A stretch of 64,000 nucleotides of DNA, taken from Caulobacterales bacterium. GTDB lineage: Bacteria > Pseudomonadota > Alphaproteobacteria > Caulobacterales > Caulobacteraceae. This document shows, piece by piece, positions 6,837 through 15,005 of this stretch. The DNA is taken from contig CANJID010000009.1 in NCBI GenBank assembly GCA_947474395.1, forward strand, positions 1 to 64,000, in the 5' to 3' direction. The position numbers were made by a program, and so were the translations under genes. Under the pieces are notes generated by a model. It made no database searches. It was not told the origin of the DNA and saw only the letters and a program-made list of their open reading frames with translations. The stretch's first letter is position 1, and each line of letters begins with the position of its first letter.

Positions 6837-8273
6837 ATGGCTTCCTCTCTGCTCCCGGCCGGCCGCAAGCTGGTGACCGCGACCCTCCCCGGGCTGCTGC
6901 ACTTCGGGGTGGAGCCCATCCGGCTGTCGCCGATGTTCCTGACCGACAAGGTCCGGCTCTACATCCCCGACCGCGAAATCCTGAACCTCGAGAAGGTGAC
7001 TATCGTCGGGCCCGGCGCGGATCGCCTCGCCCGTGCGACCTGCGTCCTGTCCTCGACCCACAAGAGCTCGGCGGCTCCCGAGGCCTTGCTCGACGGCAAG
7101 GCCATCCACACCGAGCGCGAGGCCTATCCCTACTGGGAGCTGACCTTCGACGCGCCGCAGGAGGTGCAGGAGATCGAGATCGGCAACCGCCTCGGCATCT
7201 GGGGCGGACGCAGCCACGGCCTCTGCGTCGACCTTTTCGCGCCCTCCAACAACGTCTGGCGTTTCGACAACGCCAACCCCGACGTCCTGCACCTCCGGCT
7301 CGGAGACTTCATCGCCCGGGTGCGTGACCTGGCGCATGGCCTCGCCGGCCTGCCGGAGAAGCTGCGCATCACCCAGGCGCCCAAACGGACCGAGGTGCTG
7401 CGCACCGCCGGCGCCCTGATCGACCTCGCCCAGCAGATCATCGGCGGGGGCGCCGCCGTCGCGGACCATGCCCGGGGCGTGCGCGCCAAGGTCGTCGCCG
7501 CGGTGGTCGCGGCGGGCACCGGGGTCAGCGGCCCGGCCGCGGCCGACATCATCCGCCTCTCGGCGCGGGTGCTCGATTTCCTGCTGGAGCGCTCCGACCG
7601 TCCGCGCGCGGCCGCTTTCACGGAGGCCGAGACCAACGCGGTCGGGATCGTCTTCGCCGCCCGCTTCATCGCCAAGGGCCGGGTGGAGCTGGGCCTGGTG
7701 CGCGAGAACGAGATATTCCTGGGGACCACCGAGGCCACCCGCGCCGTCGAGACCCTGGTCAACGACCTCTACAAGTCGACCGGCGCCGACCCCCTGGTCC
7801 TGCCGATCATGTTCCGCAGCCACGGCATGAGCGGCGCGGAGCTGCGGCTCAACGCGCCCAAGTTCGTGGCCTCGATGAAGGAGGTGGCCGAGATGGTCGC
7901 CGAGAACACGAAACGCTACGCCACGGATAGCCGGACGTTTGTCGAGGGCGACGCTACGTCGACGCCCTTGCCGAAGGTTGATCTGATGATCGTGCGTGAC
8001 CTCATGCTCCACATCCGCCTGGAGAACTCGCTGGCCGTGCTGCGCAATTTCGTGGCGTCGGGAACGCCGCTTTTGCTGGCGTCCTCCTACCCGGTGCCGA
8101 TGAACAAGAACATCGAGGGCGTGGGCCAGTACGATTCGCGTCCCATTAATCTGCGGCTGGAGCCCTTTTCATTGCCCGAGCCGGTGGAAAAGCTACGGGA
8201 CTGGGTTCCAGGTTTCACGAAACGACACCTGGGTCTCTGGCGACGCGAAGACGTGGCGGCGGCGATCGCCTAA
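6837..8273 (+). CDS. Composite protein: discoidin-like N-terminal domain and methyltransferase-like C-terminus
   Basis: The 478-residue protein has no signal peptide that I can see. Residues about 30-145 look like an F5/8-type C (discoidin) beta-sandwich: a LLDGKAIHTE segment, PYWELTFDAP, then EIEIGNRLGIWGGRSHGLCV. A long alanine-rich helical middle follows (about 160-300). The C-terminal about 110 residues resemble the second half of a class I SAM methyltransferase (DLMIVRDLMLHI, then ASSYP, RPINLRLEPFSLP and LGLWRREDV). The glycine-rich SAM-binding motif I expected before this half is not visible, so activity is doubtful. It lies 104 bases downstream of the TagD gene, in a surface-glycan cluster. 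The function is not known. Confidence 0.6.
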   Translation: MASSLLPAGRKLVTATLPGLLHFGVEPIRLSPMFLTDKVRLYIPDREILNLEKVTIVGPGADRLARATCVLSSTHKSSAAPEALLDGKAIHTEREAYPYWELTFDAPQEVQEIEIGNRLGIWGGRSHGLCVDLFAPSNNVWRFDNANPDVLHLRLGDFIARVRDLAHGLAGLPEKLRITQAPKRTEVLRTAGALIDLAQQIIGGGAAVADHARGVRAKVVAAVVAAGTGVSGPAAADIIRLSARVLDFLLERSDRPRAAAFTEAETNAVGIVFAARFIAKGRVELGLVRENEIFLGTTEATRAVETLVNDLYKSTGADPLVLPIMFRSHGMSGAELRLNAPKFVASMKEVAEMVAENTKRYATDSRTFVEGDATSTPLPKVDLMIVRDLMLHIRLENSLAVLRNFVASGTPLLLASSYPVPMNKNIEGVGQYDSRPINLRLEPFSLPEPVEKLRDWVPGFTKRHLGLWRREDVAAAIA

Positions 8274-8338
8274 TCGATTGGAAGATCACCGCCCCGGCGC
8301 TTCTTCTGGCACTATCCGGGTTCCCGGAGTCCCCGGGT

Positions 8339-8391
8339 CCGAAAAACTCACTGCGCTTTTGCCCTCGCTTTCAGCGCGGTGACTTTTTCGG
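8339..8391. terminator. Large imperfect hairpin, probable bidirectional terminator
   Basis: The arms 8339-8356 and 8374-8391 are complementary at 16 of 18 positions around a 17-base loop. The stem begins with CCGAAAAA and ends with TTTTTCGG, giving a T-run on either strand. It lies 66 bases after the stop of the discoidin-methyltransferase gene and ahead of the gpsA-like gene. A small perfect hairpin (CGTCGG-CAA-CCGACG) follows at 8405-8419. Confidence 0.6.
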
Positions 8392-8443
8392 CCAACTGGC
8401 GCCCCGTCGGCAACCGACGAGAGCGTCATGACCATGATGCGAA

Positions 8444-9430
8444 ATGGGGCGTGAGTTGCACGACTCTGGAAACCACATTGCGGTCCTTGGGGCCGGATCC
8501 TTCGGCACCGCGGTGGCGGCTACCCTGGCGCGTTCAGGCCACGCGGTGGACCTGTACTGCCGGACCGCCGAGCAGGCGGAGCTGATTCAGGACACCCGGG
8601 AGAATCGCCGCTACTTCCCGGGCCACAAGCTGCAGGCCCAGATCACCGCCACCAACGACCTCGACCGGGCGCTAGCGGCGAATGTCATCTTCCTCGCCTT
8701 TCCCGCCCGGATGATGGACGACTATGCGGGCAAGATCGCCGCCGGCGCTCCGTCGGACGCCATCGTCGTCAACCTGGTCAAGGGCCTGCACGAGGAAGCC
8801 TTCACCTTCGCGGCCCTGTTCGAGCGCGTGAAGCCCTCGGTGCGCTATGTCTCGCTGAAGGGCCCGACTTTCGCCCGGCCCCTGTTCCTCGGCGAATGGT
8901 CCGGCCTCACCTGCGGCACCAGCTCCGAGCCCGCCCGGGCCCTGGTCACCGACCTGTTCAAGGACGCGCCGATCGTCCTGGACTACAGCGCGTCGGCCGA
9001 AGCGGTCGACGCGGTGAGCGCGGCGAAGAACGTCTACGCCATCGTCCTGGGCCTCGCCGCTTCGGTGGGTCTGTCGGAGAACACCACCTATCTATTCGTC
9101 ACCCTGATCCTGAAAGAAATCTCCGTTATCGTCCGACGGTTGGGGTTCGATCCGGCGGTGCTGCTGAGCTTCGCCGGGGTCGGCGACACCCTGCTCACCG
9201 GCCTCTGCGACACCAGCAGGAACCGGACCCTGGGCGTGATGATGGGCCGGGGGATTCCGATCGACTCCTCGCGCTCCGACTTTCTGGCCGAGGGCGCCCG
9301 CGCCGTCTCGACCTTGCGCCGCCACCTGGAGGGGGCGGAGACCCCCCTTCTTGATGCCGTCCTTGCGATCCTCGAGCACCGGGCCGAGCCGATGAGCATT
9401 CTCAACGTGTTCGAGGCGCGCAACGCCTGA
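8444..9430 (+). CDS. Divergent glycerol-3-phosphate dehydrogenase (GpsA family)
   Basis: The 328-residue NAD(P)-binding protein has the Rossmann motif AVLGAGSFGTAVA (about residues 13-25), a LVKGLHEE segment, SLKGPTFARP, the AAKNVYAIVLG segment holding the catalytic lysine, the GVGDTLLTG loop and the SRNRTLG segment. This order is that of NAD(P)H-dependent sn-glycerol-3-phosphate dehydrogenase, which reduces dihydroxyacetone phosphate. Several positions differ from housekeeping GpsA (for example GPTFARP for GPSFA, AAKN for LKN). I infer a specialised paralogue feeding the nearby CDP-glycerol step. Another 2-hydroxy-acid or polyol-phosphate dehydrogenase activity is possible. The ATG at 8444 is the likely start. 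Confidence 0.8.
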   Translation: MGRELHDSGNHIAVLGAGSFGTAVAATLARSGHAVDLYCRTAEQAELIQDTRENRRYFPGHKLQAQITATNDLDRALAANVIFLAFPARMMDDYAGKIAAGAPSDAIVVNLVKGLHEEAFTFAALFERVKPSVRYVSLKGPTFARPLFLGEWSGLTCGTSSEPARALVTDLFKDAPIVLDYSASAEAVDAVSAAKNVYAIVLGLAASVGLSENTTYLFVTLILKEISVIVRRLGFDPAVLLSFAGVGDTLLTGLCDTSRNRTLGVMMGRGIPIDSSRSDFLAEGARAVSTLRRHLEGAETPLLDAVLAILEHRAEPMSILNVFEARNA

Positions 9431-9529
9431 CCCGTCCAGGGGCCTTTGCCGTCACAGATTCGTCACGTGACCGTCGTGGGGACTTCGCACGCGTGGCCTA
9501 GGGCTGCTTCCATGAAGATGGAGAAGCAG

Positions 9530-9748
9530 ATGTCCGTATTCGACGGAACGCTGGGAACGGGTCCCGGCAGAGGGGTGATCCTGTGTCCCGTGATCAAGTG
9601 CCTTGGCTGCGGCGAGGACGCCCTGGTGGTGCGCGAGCAGAAGGAGGCGATGACGGTCGCTTGCCTGACTTGCGCTTCGGTGGTGACGCAGTCCCGCCGC
9701 AGCCTATCTCTGGCGGCGGTCTGCGGGGATCACCTGTTCGCCGCCTGA
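9530..9748 (+). CDS. Small two-CxxC protein (zinc-ribbon-like), unknown function
   Basis: This 72-residue protein starts at ATG 9530, which has GGAG five bases upstream; earlier in-frame starts (TTG 9446, ATG 9512) have poor ribosome-binding sites. It contains KCLGCGED and, 24 residues later, ACLTCAS, a pair of CxxC knuckles compatible with one structural zinc. It is followed within seven bases by a strong hairpin, which supports it being a real transcription unit. No function can be assigned. Confidence 0.5.
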   Translation: MSVFDGTLGTGPGRGVILCPVIKCLGCGEDALVVREQKEAMTVACLTCASVVTQSRRSLSLAAVCGDHLFAA

Positions 9749-9754
9749 GGGCGC

Positions 9755-9781
9755 GCTGACGCCGAAACTTTCGGCGTCAGC
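9755..9781 (+). terminator. Perfect hairpin after the small CxxC gene
   Basis: GCTGACGCCGAAA at 9755-9767 is the exact reverse complement of 9769-9781, with one unpaired base between. In RNA this would be an about 11-bp stem with a short loop. It starts seven bases after the stop codon at 9748. No T-run follows, so termination strength is uncertain. Confidence 0.6.
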
Positions 9782-11074
9782 ATTCGCGGCGATTCAATCC
9801 TCGCCGGCCGTCTTCGGACCGTCCTCGTCCGGATCGGCGTCGACGACATCCTCGTCATCGGCGTCATCGGCGGCACCCTCGGCGTCTTCGTCACCGGTGA
9901 TATCCAGCGCCCGGGCCGCTACGTCGGCACCCCCAACGACAGCGTGCTCTATTTCCTGGACCAGGGCGGAGGTATCGACCCGTCGCGGGGCAGCTTCCGC
10001 AACGTCGTCGTGCGCCGGGGCGGTCGGGACGTCGCCCGCTATGACCTTTATGATTTCATCCTGCGGGGCGCGATCGCGTCGTTCAAGTTCGAGGACGGCG
10101 ACGTCATCTTTGTCGCTCCCCGCGGCTCCCTGGTCGCGGCGGTGGGCGACGTACGCAACGCCTACGCCTTCGAGACGCCGGCCGGTTCCAACACGATTTC
10201 CGGCCGTGAGCTGACGGCCCTGGCGATCCCGTCGGCTTCGGCGACCAGCGCCAGCGTGGTCCAGGTGCGGAACGGCCTCGCCAACGCCAGCTATTTCACC
10301 GTGGCCGACCTCGCCGCGGCGAACATCATCGATGGCTCGACCGCGACCTTCCGGTCGGAGGTTTTCACCGAAACCATCAGCATCGGCGTCAACGGCGACA
10401 TCAAGGGCCCAACAGCCTTTGTCCTGCCTCGGGGGGCCAAGCTCAGCGACCTCCTTGCCAAGCTGCCGCTGGACGGCAGCGACGTAGTCCGCGAATACAT
10501 TCACATAGAGCGCCCGTCCGTGGCCGCGGCCCAGAAGGTCGCCCTCAACCAGGCTCTCGACAACCTCGAGCGGGCCGCCATCACCCAACCGGCCCTGGCC
10601 AGCGCGGGGGCGGCCGAGCGGGCCGCAAATATCGCTCAGGTCCAGGCCTATGTGGCCGCGGCGAGGGACGCGCAGCCCCAGGGCAAGGTGGCGGTCTACA
10701 CGGACGGCGAGTTCCATGACCTGCAACTGGAAGGCGGGGACGTGGTGGTCCTGCCCAGACGAACCGACGTGGTGCTGGTCAACGGCGAGGTGCTGTCGCC
10801 GGGCGCCTTCTCTCATGCGCCCAACCTGGCCGCCCGGGACTACGTGAACCGCGCCGGGGGCTTCGGCGAGAACGCTGACAAGAAGCGCGTGGTCATGCGG
10901 CGGGCCGACGGCACGGCGCTTGTCGCCGCGGCCAACACTCGCCCCAAGGCGGGGGACCAGATCGTGGTTGTCCCGTCCTTCGGCAACAAGACCCTCGCTT
11001 TGATGCGCGACCTCACCCAGATCGCCTTCCAGGTGGCCGCCACGGCGGCGGTTATCATCCGCGTCACGCCCTAG
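9782..11074 (+). pseudogene. KpsD/Wza-type SLBB polysaccharide export protein, 5' end missing
   Basis: The frame open from 9749 reads LGVFVTGDIQRPGRYVGTP followed by LYFLDQGGGIDPSRGSFRN. This is the SLBB-type beta-grasp signature of outer-membrane capsule export proteins (KpsD/Wza/OtnA group). Further SLBB-like segments occur downstream (TDVVLVNGEVLSPGAFSHAPN near the C-terminus) and the C-terminus has a hydrophobic helix. There is no signal peptide and no N-terminal Poly_export domain. The only usual start, GTG at 9944, lies inside the first SLBB repeat. Upstream, the frame runs directly into the hairpin after the previous gene. The 5' part therefore seems to have been lost; a 376-residue product from 9944 would lack export signals. 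I treat it as a decayed gene. Confidence 0.6.
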
Positions 11075-11305
11075 GGTGCGGTGGCGGGCCCCTGTGGTCC
11101 GCCTGCCCGCCTCGTGTTTTCGTGGCCCTGCGGCGTCTGGGCGCGATCGTGGTTAATCTTCTTTAACGGCTCTCCTCTACCCCAGGCTTAGGACCCTCGC
11201 GCGCGTCGCGGGGGGCCAAGGGTCCGCCGCGTCGAATGCGCGGCACGGTCGCCGGGCGCCGCTTCGAAGGAGGGGGCTCCCCGGCTGGTCTTGGGTCGAG
11301 CTCTG
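11075..11305. other. Intergenic region upstream of the type IV secretion operon
   Basis: These 231 bases must contain the promoter of the virB operon. A TTAA-six bases-TTAAC element lies at about 11154-11168, and GGAGGGGG at about 11269-11276 may be a distal ribosome-binding-like sequence. I see no RNA gene or repeat here. Confidence 0.35.
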
Positions 11306-11968
11306 ATGGCCAGTCATCCCGTTAGCGCGTCCGAGCGCCCGGCCCTTGCGGCGCGGGCGACGGCGACGGCGCTCGGCTTGCTGTTGGCCACGTTTTTCGT
11401 CCTCCCCGTCCCGGCCCGCGCCCAGGTGATCGAGATCGCTTCCGACGGCGCCGTGGCCGTCTATGACCGGCCCGCCGTCTTCACCGACGCCGGCGTCCAG
11501 CCCATCCCCCTCGCCCGCCCGACGCGCAGCCCCGCCCTGCCGGATTTCCGGCCCCGCGCCGCCCGCAAGTTCGAGGTGATGCAGGAGTTGTCCGCCGCGG
11601 CTTCCGCCTACGGCCTCGCGCCGGAGCTGGTGCACGCCGTCGCCTGGCGCGAATCCCGCTTCCGCCACGACGCGGTCTCCTCGGCGGGCGCGACGGGGGT
11701 GATGCAGCTTATGCCGGGCACCGCCCGCACCCTGGGGGTCGACCGCTTCGACCTGCGCCAGAACATCTACGGCGGCACGGCCTATCTGCGCCGCATGCTG
11801 GACGAGTTCGGCGGCGACGTGGGCCTGGCGCTCGCGGCCTACAACGCCGGCCCCGCGGCGGTGCGCCGCTACGGCGGGACCCCGCCCTACGCCGAAACTC
11901 AACAATACGTCGCCGCCATCATGGGCCGCCTCGCCGCGCCGGCGGCGGCCCTGACCCCGATTCGCTGA
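11306..11968 (+). CDS. virB1: VirB1-type lytic transglycosylase
   Basis: The 220-residue exported protein has a signal peptide (hydrophobic about 19-35, cleavage after PARA near residue 39) and a C-terminal SLT domain. The motif WRESRFRHDAVSSAGATGVMQLMP carries the catalytic Glu116, and AAYNAGPAAVRRYGG is the second signature. It would cut peptidoglycan locally to seat the secretion channel. ATG 11306 is preferred over the in-frame TTG at 11291. The stop is 11 bases before virB2, and it opens an operon in canonical virB order. Confidence 0.9.
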   Translation: MASHPVSASERPALAARATATALGLLLATFFVLPVPARAQVIEIASDGAVAVYDRPAVFTDAGVQPIPLARPTRSPALPDFRPRAARKFEVMQELSAAASAYGLAPELVHAVAWRESRFRHDAVSSAGATGVMQLMPGTARTLGVDRFDLRQNIYGGTAYLRRMLDEFGGDVGLALAAYNAGPAAVRRYGGTPPYAETQQYVAAIMGRLAAPAAALTPIR

Positions 11969-11979
11969 GGAGCACTCAC

Positions 11980-12315
11980 ATGAACCACAGGCGGAACGAG
12001 ACGCCCCCCAACCTGATCCCCGGCCTCGCGCTCGGCGGGACCGCGAGCCTCGCCGGCGGCATGGCCGCCCATGCGCAGAGCGTCGCCCTCGACCCGGCGG
12101 GCTCCAATGTCCTGCTCAACGGCGTCGGCTGGCTGCAGGGCACCATGCTCGGCAACGTCGCCACCGCCGTGGCGGTGATGGCGGTGGCCGGGGTCGGCTT
12201 CATGATGCTGACCGGCCGGATGAACTGGCGGTACGGCGCCACGGTCATCCTGGGCTGCTTCATCCTGTTCGGCGCGGCCACCATCGTCGGCGGCATCCGC
12301 TCCGTCGCCGGCTGA
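11980..12315 (+). CDS. virB2: VirB2-type pilin subunit (TrbC/VirB2 family)
   Basis: This 111-residue protein has a long signal sequence ending near MAAHAQ (about residue 33) and two hydrophobic segments (about 52-76 and 85-105) joined by a short basic loop (TGRMNWRYG). This is the typical architecture of the major T-pilus subunit. GAGGAG upstream of the ATG is a strong ribosome-binding site. It sits between the transglycosylase and VirB3. Confidence 0.88.
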   Translation: MNHRRNETPPNLIPGLALGGTASLAGGMAAHAQSVALDPAGSNVLLNGVGWLQGTMLGNVATAVAVMAVAGVGFMMLTGRMNWRYGATVILGCFILFGAATIVGGIRSVAG

Positions 12316-12318
12316 GCC

Positions 12319-12609
12319 ATGGCCGCGGCGCAGCTCGATCGCGATCCCGTCTTCGGGGCCCTCACCCGGCCCCAGATGTTCATGGGCGTGACCTACAGCT
12401 TCTTCGTGCTGAACGCCGTGGTCACGGCCGAGCTGTTCCTCATCACCAAGTCGCTCTGGGCCCTGATCGCGCCGCTCGCGATCCACTTCGTCGGCTACGT
12501 CGCCTGCCTGAAGGAGCCGAGGATCTTCGACCTCTGGCTCACCGCCTCGATCCGCTGTCCCCGCGTCAAGAACTACGCCCTGTGGGGCGCCAACTCCTAC
12601 TCGCCGTAA
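12319..12609 (+). CDS. virB3: VirB3-type inner-membrane protein
   Basis: The 96-residue protein starts three bases after the virB2 stop. The N-terminal DPVFGALTRPQMFMGV motif is typical of VirB3, followed by two adjacent transmembrane stretches (about 22-62). The C-terminus has the short conserved FDLWL...RVKNYALWG segment. VirB3 associates with the VirB4 ATPase and is needed for pilus assembly. Confidence 0.9.
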   Translation: MAAAQLDRDPVFGALTRPQMFMGVTYSFFVLNAVVTAELFLITKSLWALIAPLAIHFVGYVACLKEPRIFDLWLTASIRCPRVKNYALWGANSYSP

Positions 12610-12611
12610 GC

Positions 12612-15005
12612 ATGTTCAAACGGTCCGCCCAGTCTGAAGCCGAACGCGCCGCCCGCCGGGAACACCCTGCGGGCGCAAGGCTTCCGTATGGCCGGCACGT
12701 GGACGACGCCACCATCGAGACCCGCGACGGGATGCTGCTGCAGGTGATCCACCTGGCCGGCCTGCCCTTCGAGACCGCCGACACCGAGGAGCTGAACTAC
12801 CGCAAGGCCGTGCGCGACACGATGCTGCGCGGCGTGGCCTCCTCCCGCTTCGCCCTCTACCAGCACGTCGTCCGCCGCGAGGTCGCCCCCAAGGTGGACG
12901 GCGAGTTCGAGGACGATTTCAGCCGGGGGCTGGACGAGGCCTGGCGGGCCCGGCTGGGCGCCAAGAAGCTCTACGTAAACGACCTGTTCCTCACCCTGGT
13001 CCGCCGGCCCCTGCGCGGCAAGGCGGGGGCGGCCGAGGGGCTGATCGCCAAGCTGAAGGGCGCGGCCGGGGGCGCCGTCGAGGCCGAGATCGCGAGAGCC
13101 CAGGACCGCCGCGAGCTCGACGCCGCCCGCGAGGCCCTGCTGTCGGTCCTGGCGCCCTACGGTGCGCGCCTGCTGACCGTCTACGAAGCGGAGACCGGGC
13201 TCTCGTCCGAGCCCCTGGAGTTTCTCTCCGCCCTCTTCAACGGCGAGATGCGCCCGGTCCTGCTGCCCCAGGGCGACATCGGCCTGCACCTGCCCTACCG
13301 GCGGGTCACCTTCGGCCAGGACGCCATGGAGCTGGCGCGGGCGGGCAATCTGCCGCGGGCCTTCGCGGCCATGGTCTCGATCAAGGACTACCCGGCCCAG
13401 ACCACCGCCGGCGTCTTCGACGACCTGCTGCGCCTGCCCCACGAGCTGACGCTTACCCAGACCTTCGCCTTCGTCGACCGCCAGCCGACCCTGGACCGCA
13501 TGAACCTGGCGCTCCGCCGGATGAAGGCGGCGGACGACGACGGCATGAGCCTTCGCGCGGGCCTGGCCCAGGCCAAGGACGATGTGGCGTCGGGGCGCGC
13601 CGCCTTCGGCGAGCACCACCTGACCATCATGGTCAAGGCGGAGAGCGTCGCCGCCCTTAACGAGGCGGTGGGCGAGGTCCAGGCCGCCTTCACCGAAATG
13701 GGGGTGATCGCGGTCCGCGAGGACGTGAACCTGGAGGCCGCCTTCTGGGCCCAGTTCCCGGGGAACTTCAAGGACGTGGCCCGCCGGGCCCTGGTCTCCA
13801 CCGCCAATTTCGCGGGGCTGGCCTCGTGCCACAACTTCCCCGTGGGCCAGGCCGAAGGCAACCACTGGGGCCCTGCGGTCACCGTGCTGGAGACCACCTC
13901 GGCCGGGCCCTACTACTTCAACTTCCACAAGGGCGACCTGGGCAACTTCACCATCATCGGGCCCTCCGGCTCGGGCAAGACGGTGGTGCTGAACTTTCTC
14001 CTGGCCCAGGCGCGCAAGTTCGACCCGCAGATCGTGTTCTTCGACAAGGACCGGGGCGCGGAGATATTCCTGCGGGCCATCGGCGGGCGCTACGATTCCT
14101 TACGCCCCGGCCACCCCACCGGCTTCAACCCGCTGCTCTTGCCCGACGAGCCGGGCAATCGGCGCTTCCTGACCGAGTGGGTCACGCGCCTCGTCACCGT
14201 CCCCGGCGAGGTCCTGACGCCGGAGGACATCGCCCGCATCAAGGAGGCGGTGGACGCCAACTACGACCAGTCCCCAGCCTTCCGCCAGCTCTGCTACTTC
14301 CACGAACTGTTCCGCGGTGACCGGCGGCCCAACACCACCGACCTCGCCTCGCGCCTGGCGCCCTGGTGGGGCCAAGGCGAGCGGGCCTGGCTGTTCGACA
14401 ACGAGCGCGACGAGCTGGACCTCGACGCCGCCACCATCGGCTTCGACATGACCCGGATCCTCGACGATCCGAGCCTGCGCACCCCGGCCATGATGTACCT
14501 GTTCCACCGCGTGGAGCAGCGGCTCGACGGCAAGCCCACCATCATCGTCATCGACGAGGGCTGGAAGGCCCTCGACGACGATGTCTTCGTCCAGCGCATC
14601 AAGGACTGGGAAAAGACCATCCGTAAGCGCAACGGGGTGATCGGCTTCGCCACCCAGAGCGCCCAGGACGCCCTGGAGAGCAAAATCGCCTCCGCCATCA
14701 TCGAGCAGGCGGCGACGCAGATCTTCATGGCCAACCCGAAGGCGCAGACCGCCGACTACTGCGGCGGCTTCGGCCTGACGGCCCACGAGTTCGAACTGGT
14801 GCGCTCGTTGCCCGACACCTCGCGCTGCTTCCTGATCAAACACGGGACCGACAGCGTGGTGGCGCGGCTGAACCTGGCGGGCGAGCCCGACTTCCTCACC
14901 GTCCTGTCGGGCCGGGAGAAGACCGTCCGCATCCTCGACGACCTGCGCGAAGGCCTCGGCGACGATCCCGCCGGCTGGATGCCGCAACTCTTGGCGAGGG
15001 CGTGA
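12612..15005 (+). CDS. virB4: VirB4-type secretion ATPase
   Basis: The 797-residue ATPase has the CagE/TrbE/VirB domain in its N-terminal half and a RecA-like C-terminal domain. The Walker A motif GPSGSGKT is at residues 450-457, Walker B is in TIIVIDEGWKAL (about 645-655), and there is a downstream ATQSAQDAL motif. It energises pilus biogenesis and substrate transfer at the inner membrane. ATG 12612 is two bases after the virB3 stop; longer in-frame starts overlap virB3 and are unlikely. Length is normal for the family. Confidence 0.93.
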   Translation: MFKRSAQSEAERAARREHPAGARLPYGRHVDDATIETRDGMLLQVIHLAGLPFETADTEELNYRKAVRDTMLRGVASSRFALYQHVVRREVAPKVDGEFEDDFSRGLDEAWRARLGAKKLYVNDLFLTLVRRPLRGKAGAAEGLIAKLKGAAGGAVEAEIARAQDRRELDAAREALLSVLAPYGARLLTVYEAETGLSSEPLEFLSALFNGEMRPVLLPQGDIGLHLPYRRVTFGQDAMELARAGNLPRAFAAMVSIKDYPAQTTAGVFDDLLRLPHELTLTQTFAFVDRQPTLDRMNLALRRMKAADDDGMSLRAGLAQAKDDVASGRAAFGEHHLTIMVKAESVAALNEAVGEVQAAFTEMGVIAVREDVNLEAAFWAQFPGNFKDVARRALVSTANFAGLASCHNFPVGQAEGNHWGPAVTVLETTSAGPYYFNFHKGDLGNFTIIGPSGSGKTVVLNFLLAQARKFDPQIVFFDKDRGAEIFLRAIGGRYDSLRPGHPTGFNPLLLPDEPGNRRFLTEWVTRLVTVPGEVLTPEDIARIKEAVDANYDQSPAFRQLCYFHELFRGDRRPNTTDLASRLAPWWGQGERAWLFDNERDELDLDAATIGFDMTRILDDPSLRTPAMMYLFHRVEQRLDGKPTIIVIDEGWKALDDDVFVQRIKDWEKTIRKRNGVIGFATQSAQDALESKIASAIIEQAATQIFMANPKAQTADYCGGFGLTAHEFELVRSLPDTSRCFLIKHGTDSVVARLNLAGEPDFLTVLSGREKTVRILDDLREGLGDDPAGWMPQLLARA

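Noticed and set aside
9446-9529. Upstream TTG/ATG starts for the small CxxC protein
   Set aside because: They lack ribosome-binding sites and extend into sequence right after the gpsA stop; ATG 9530 has a well-placed GGAG.
11154-11168. CtrA-like TTAA-n-TTAAC element upstream of the virB operon
   Set aside because: The spacer is six bases, not the seven of the CtrA consensus, and no second element supports it.
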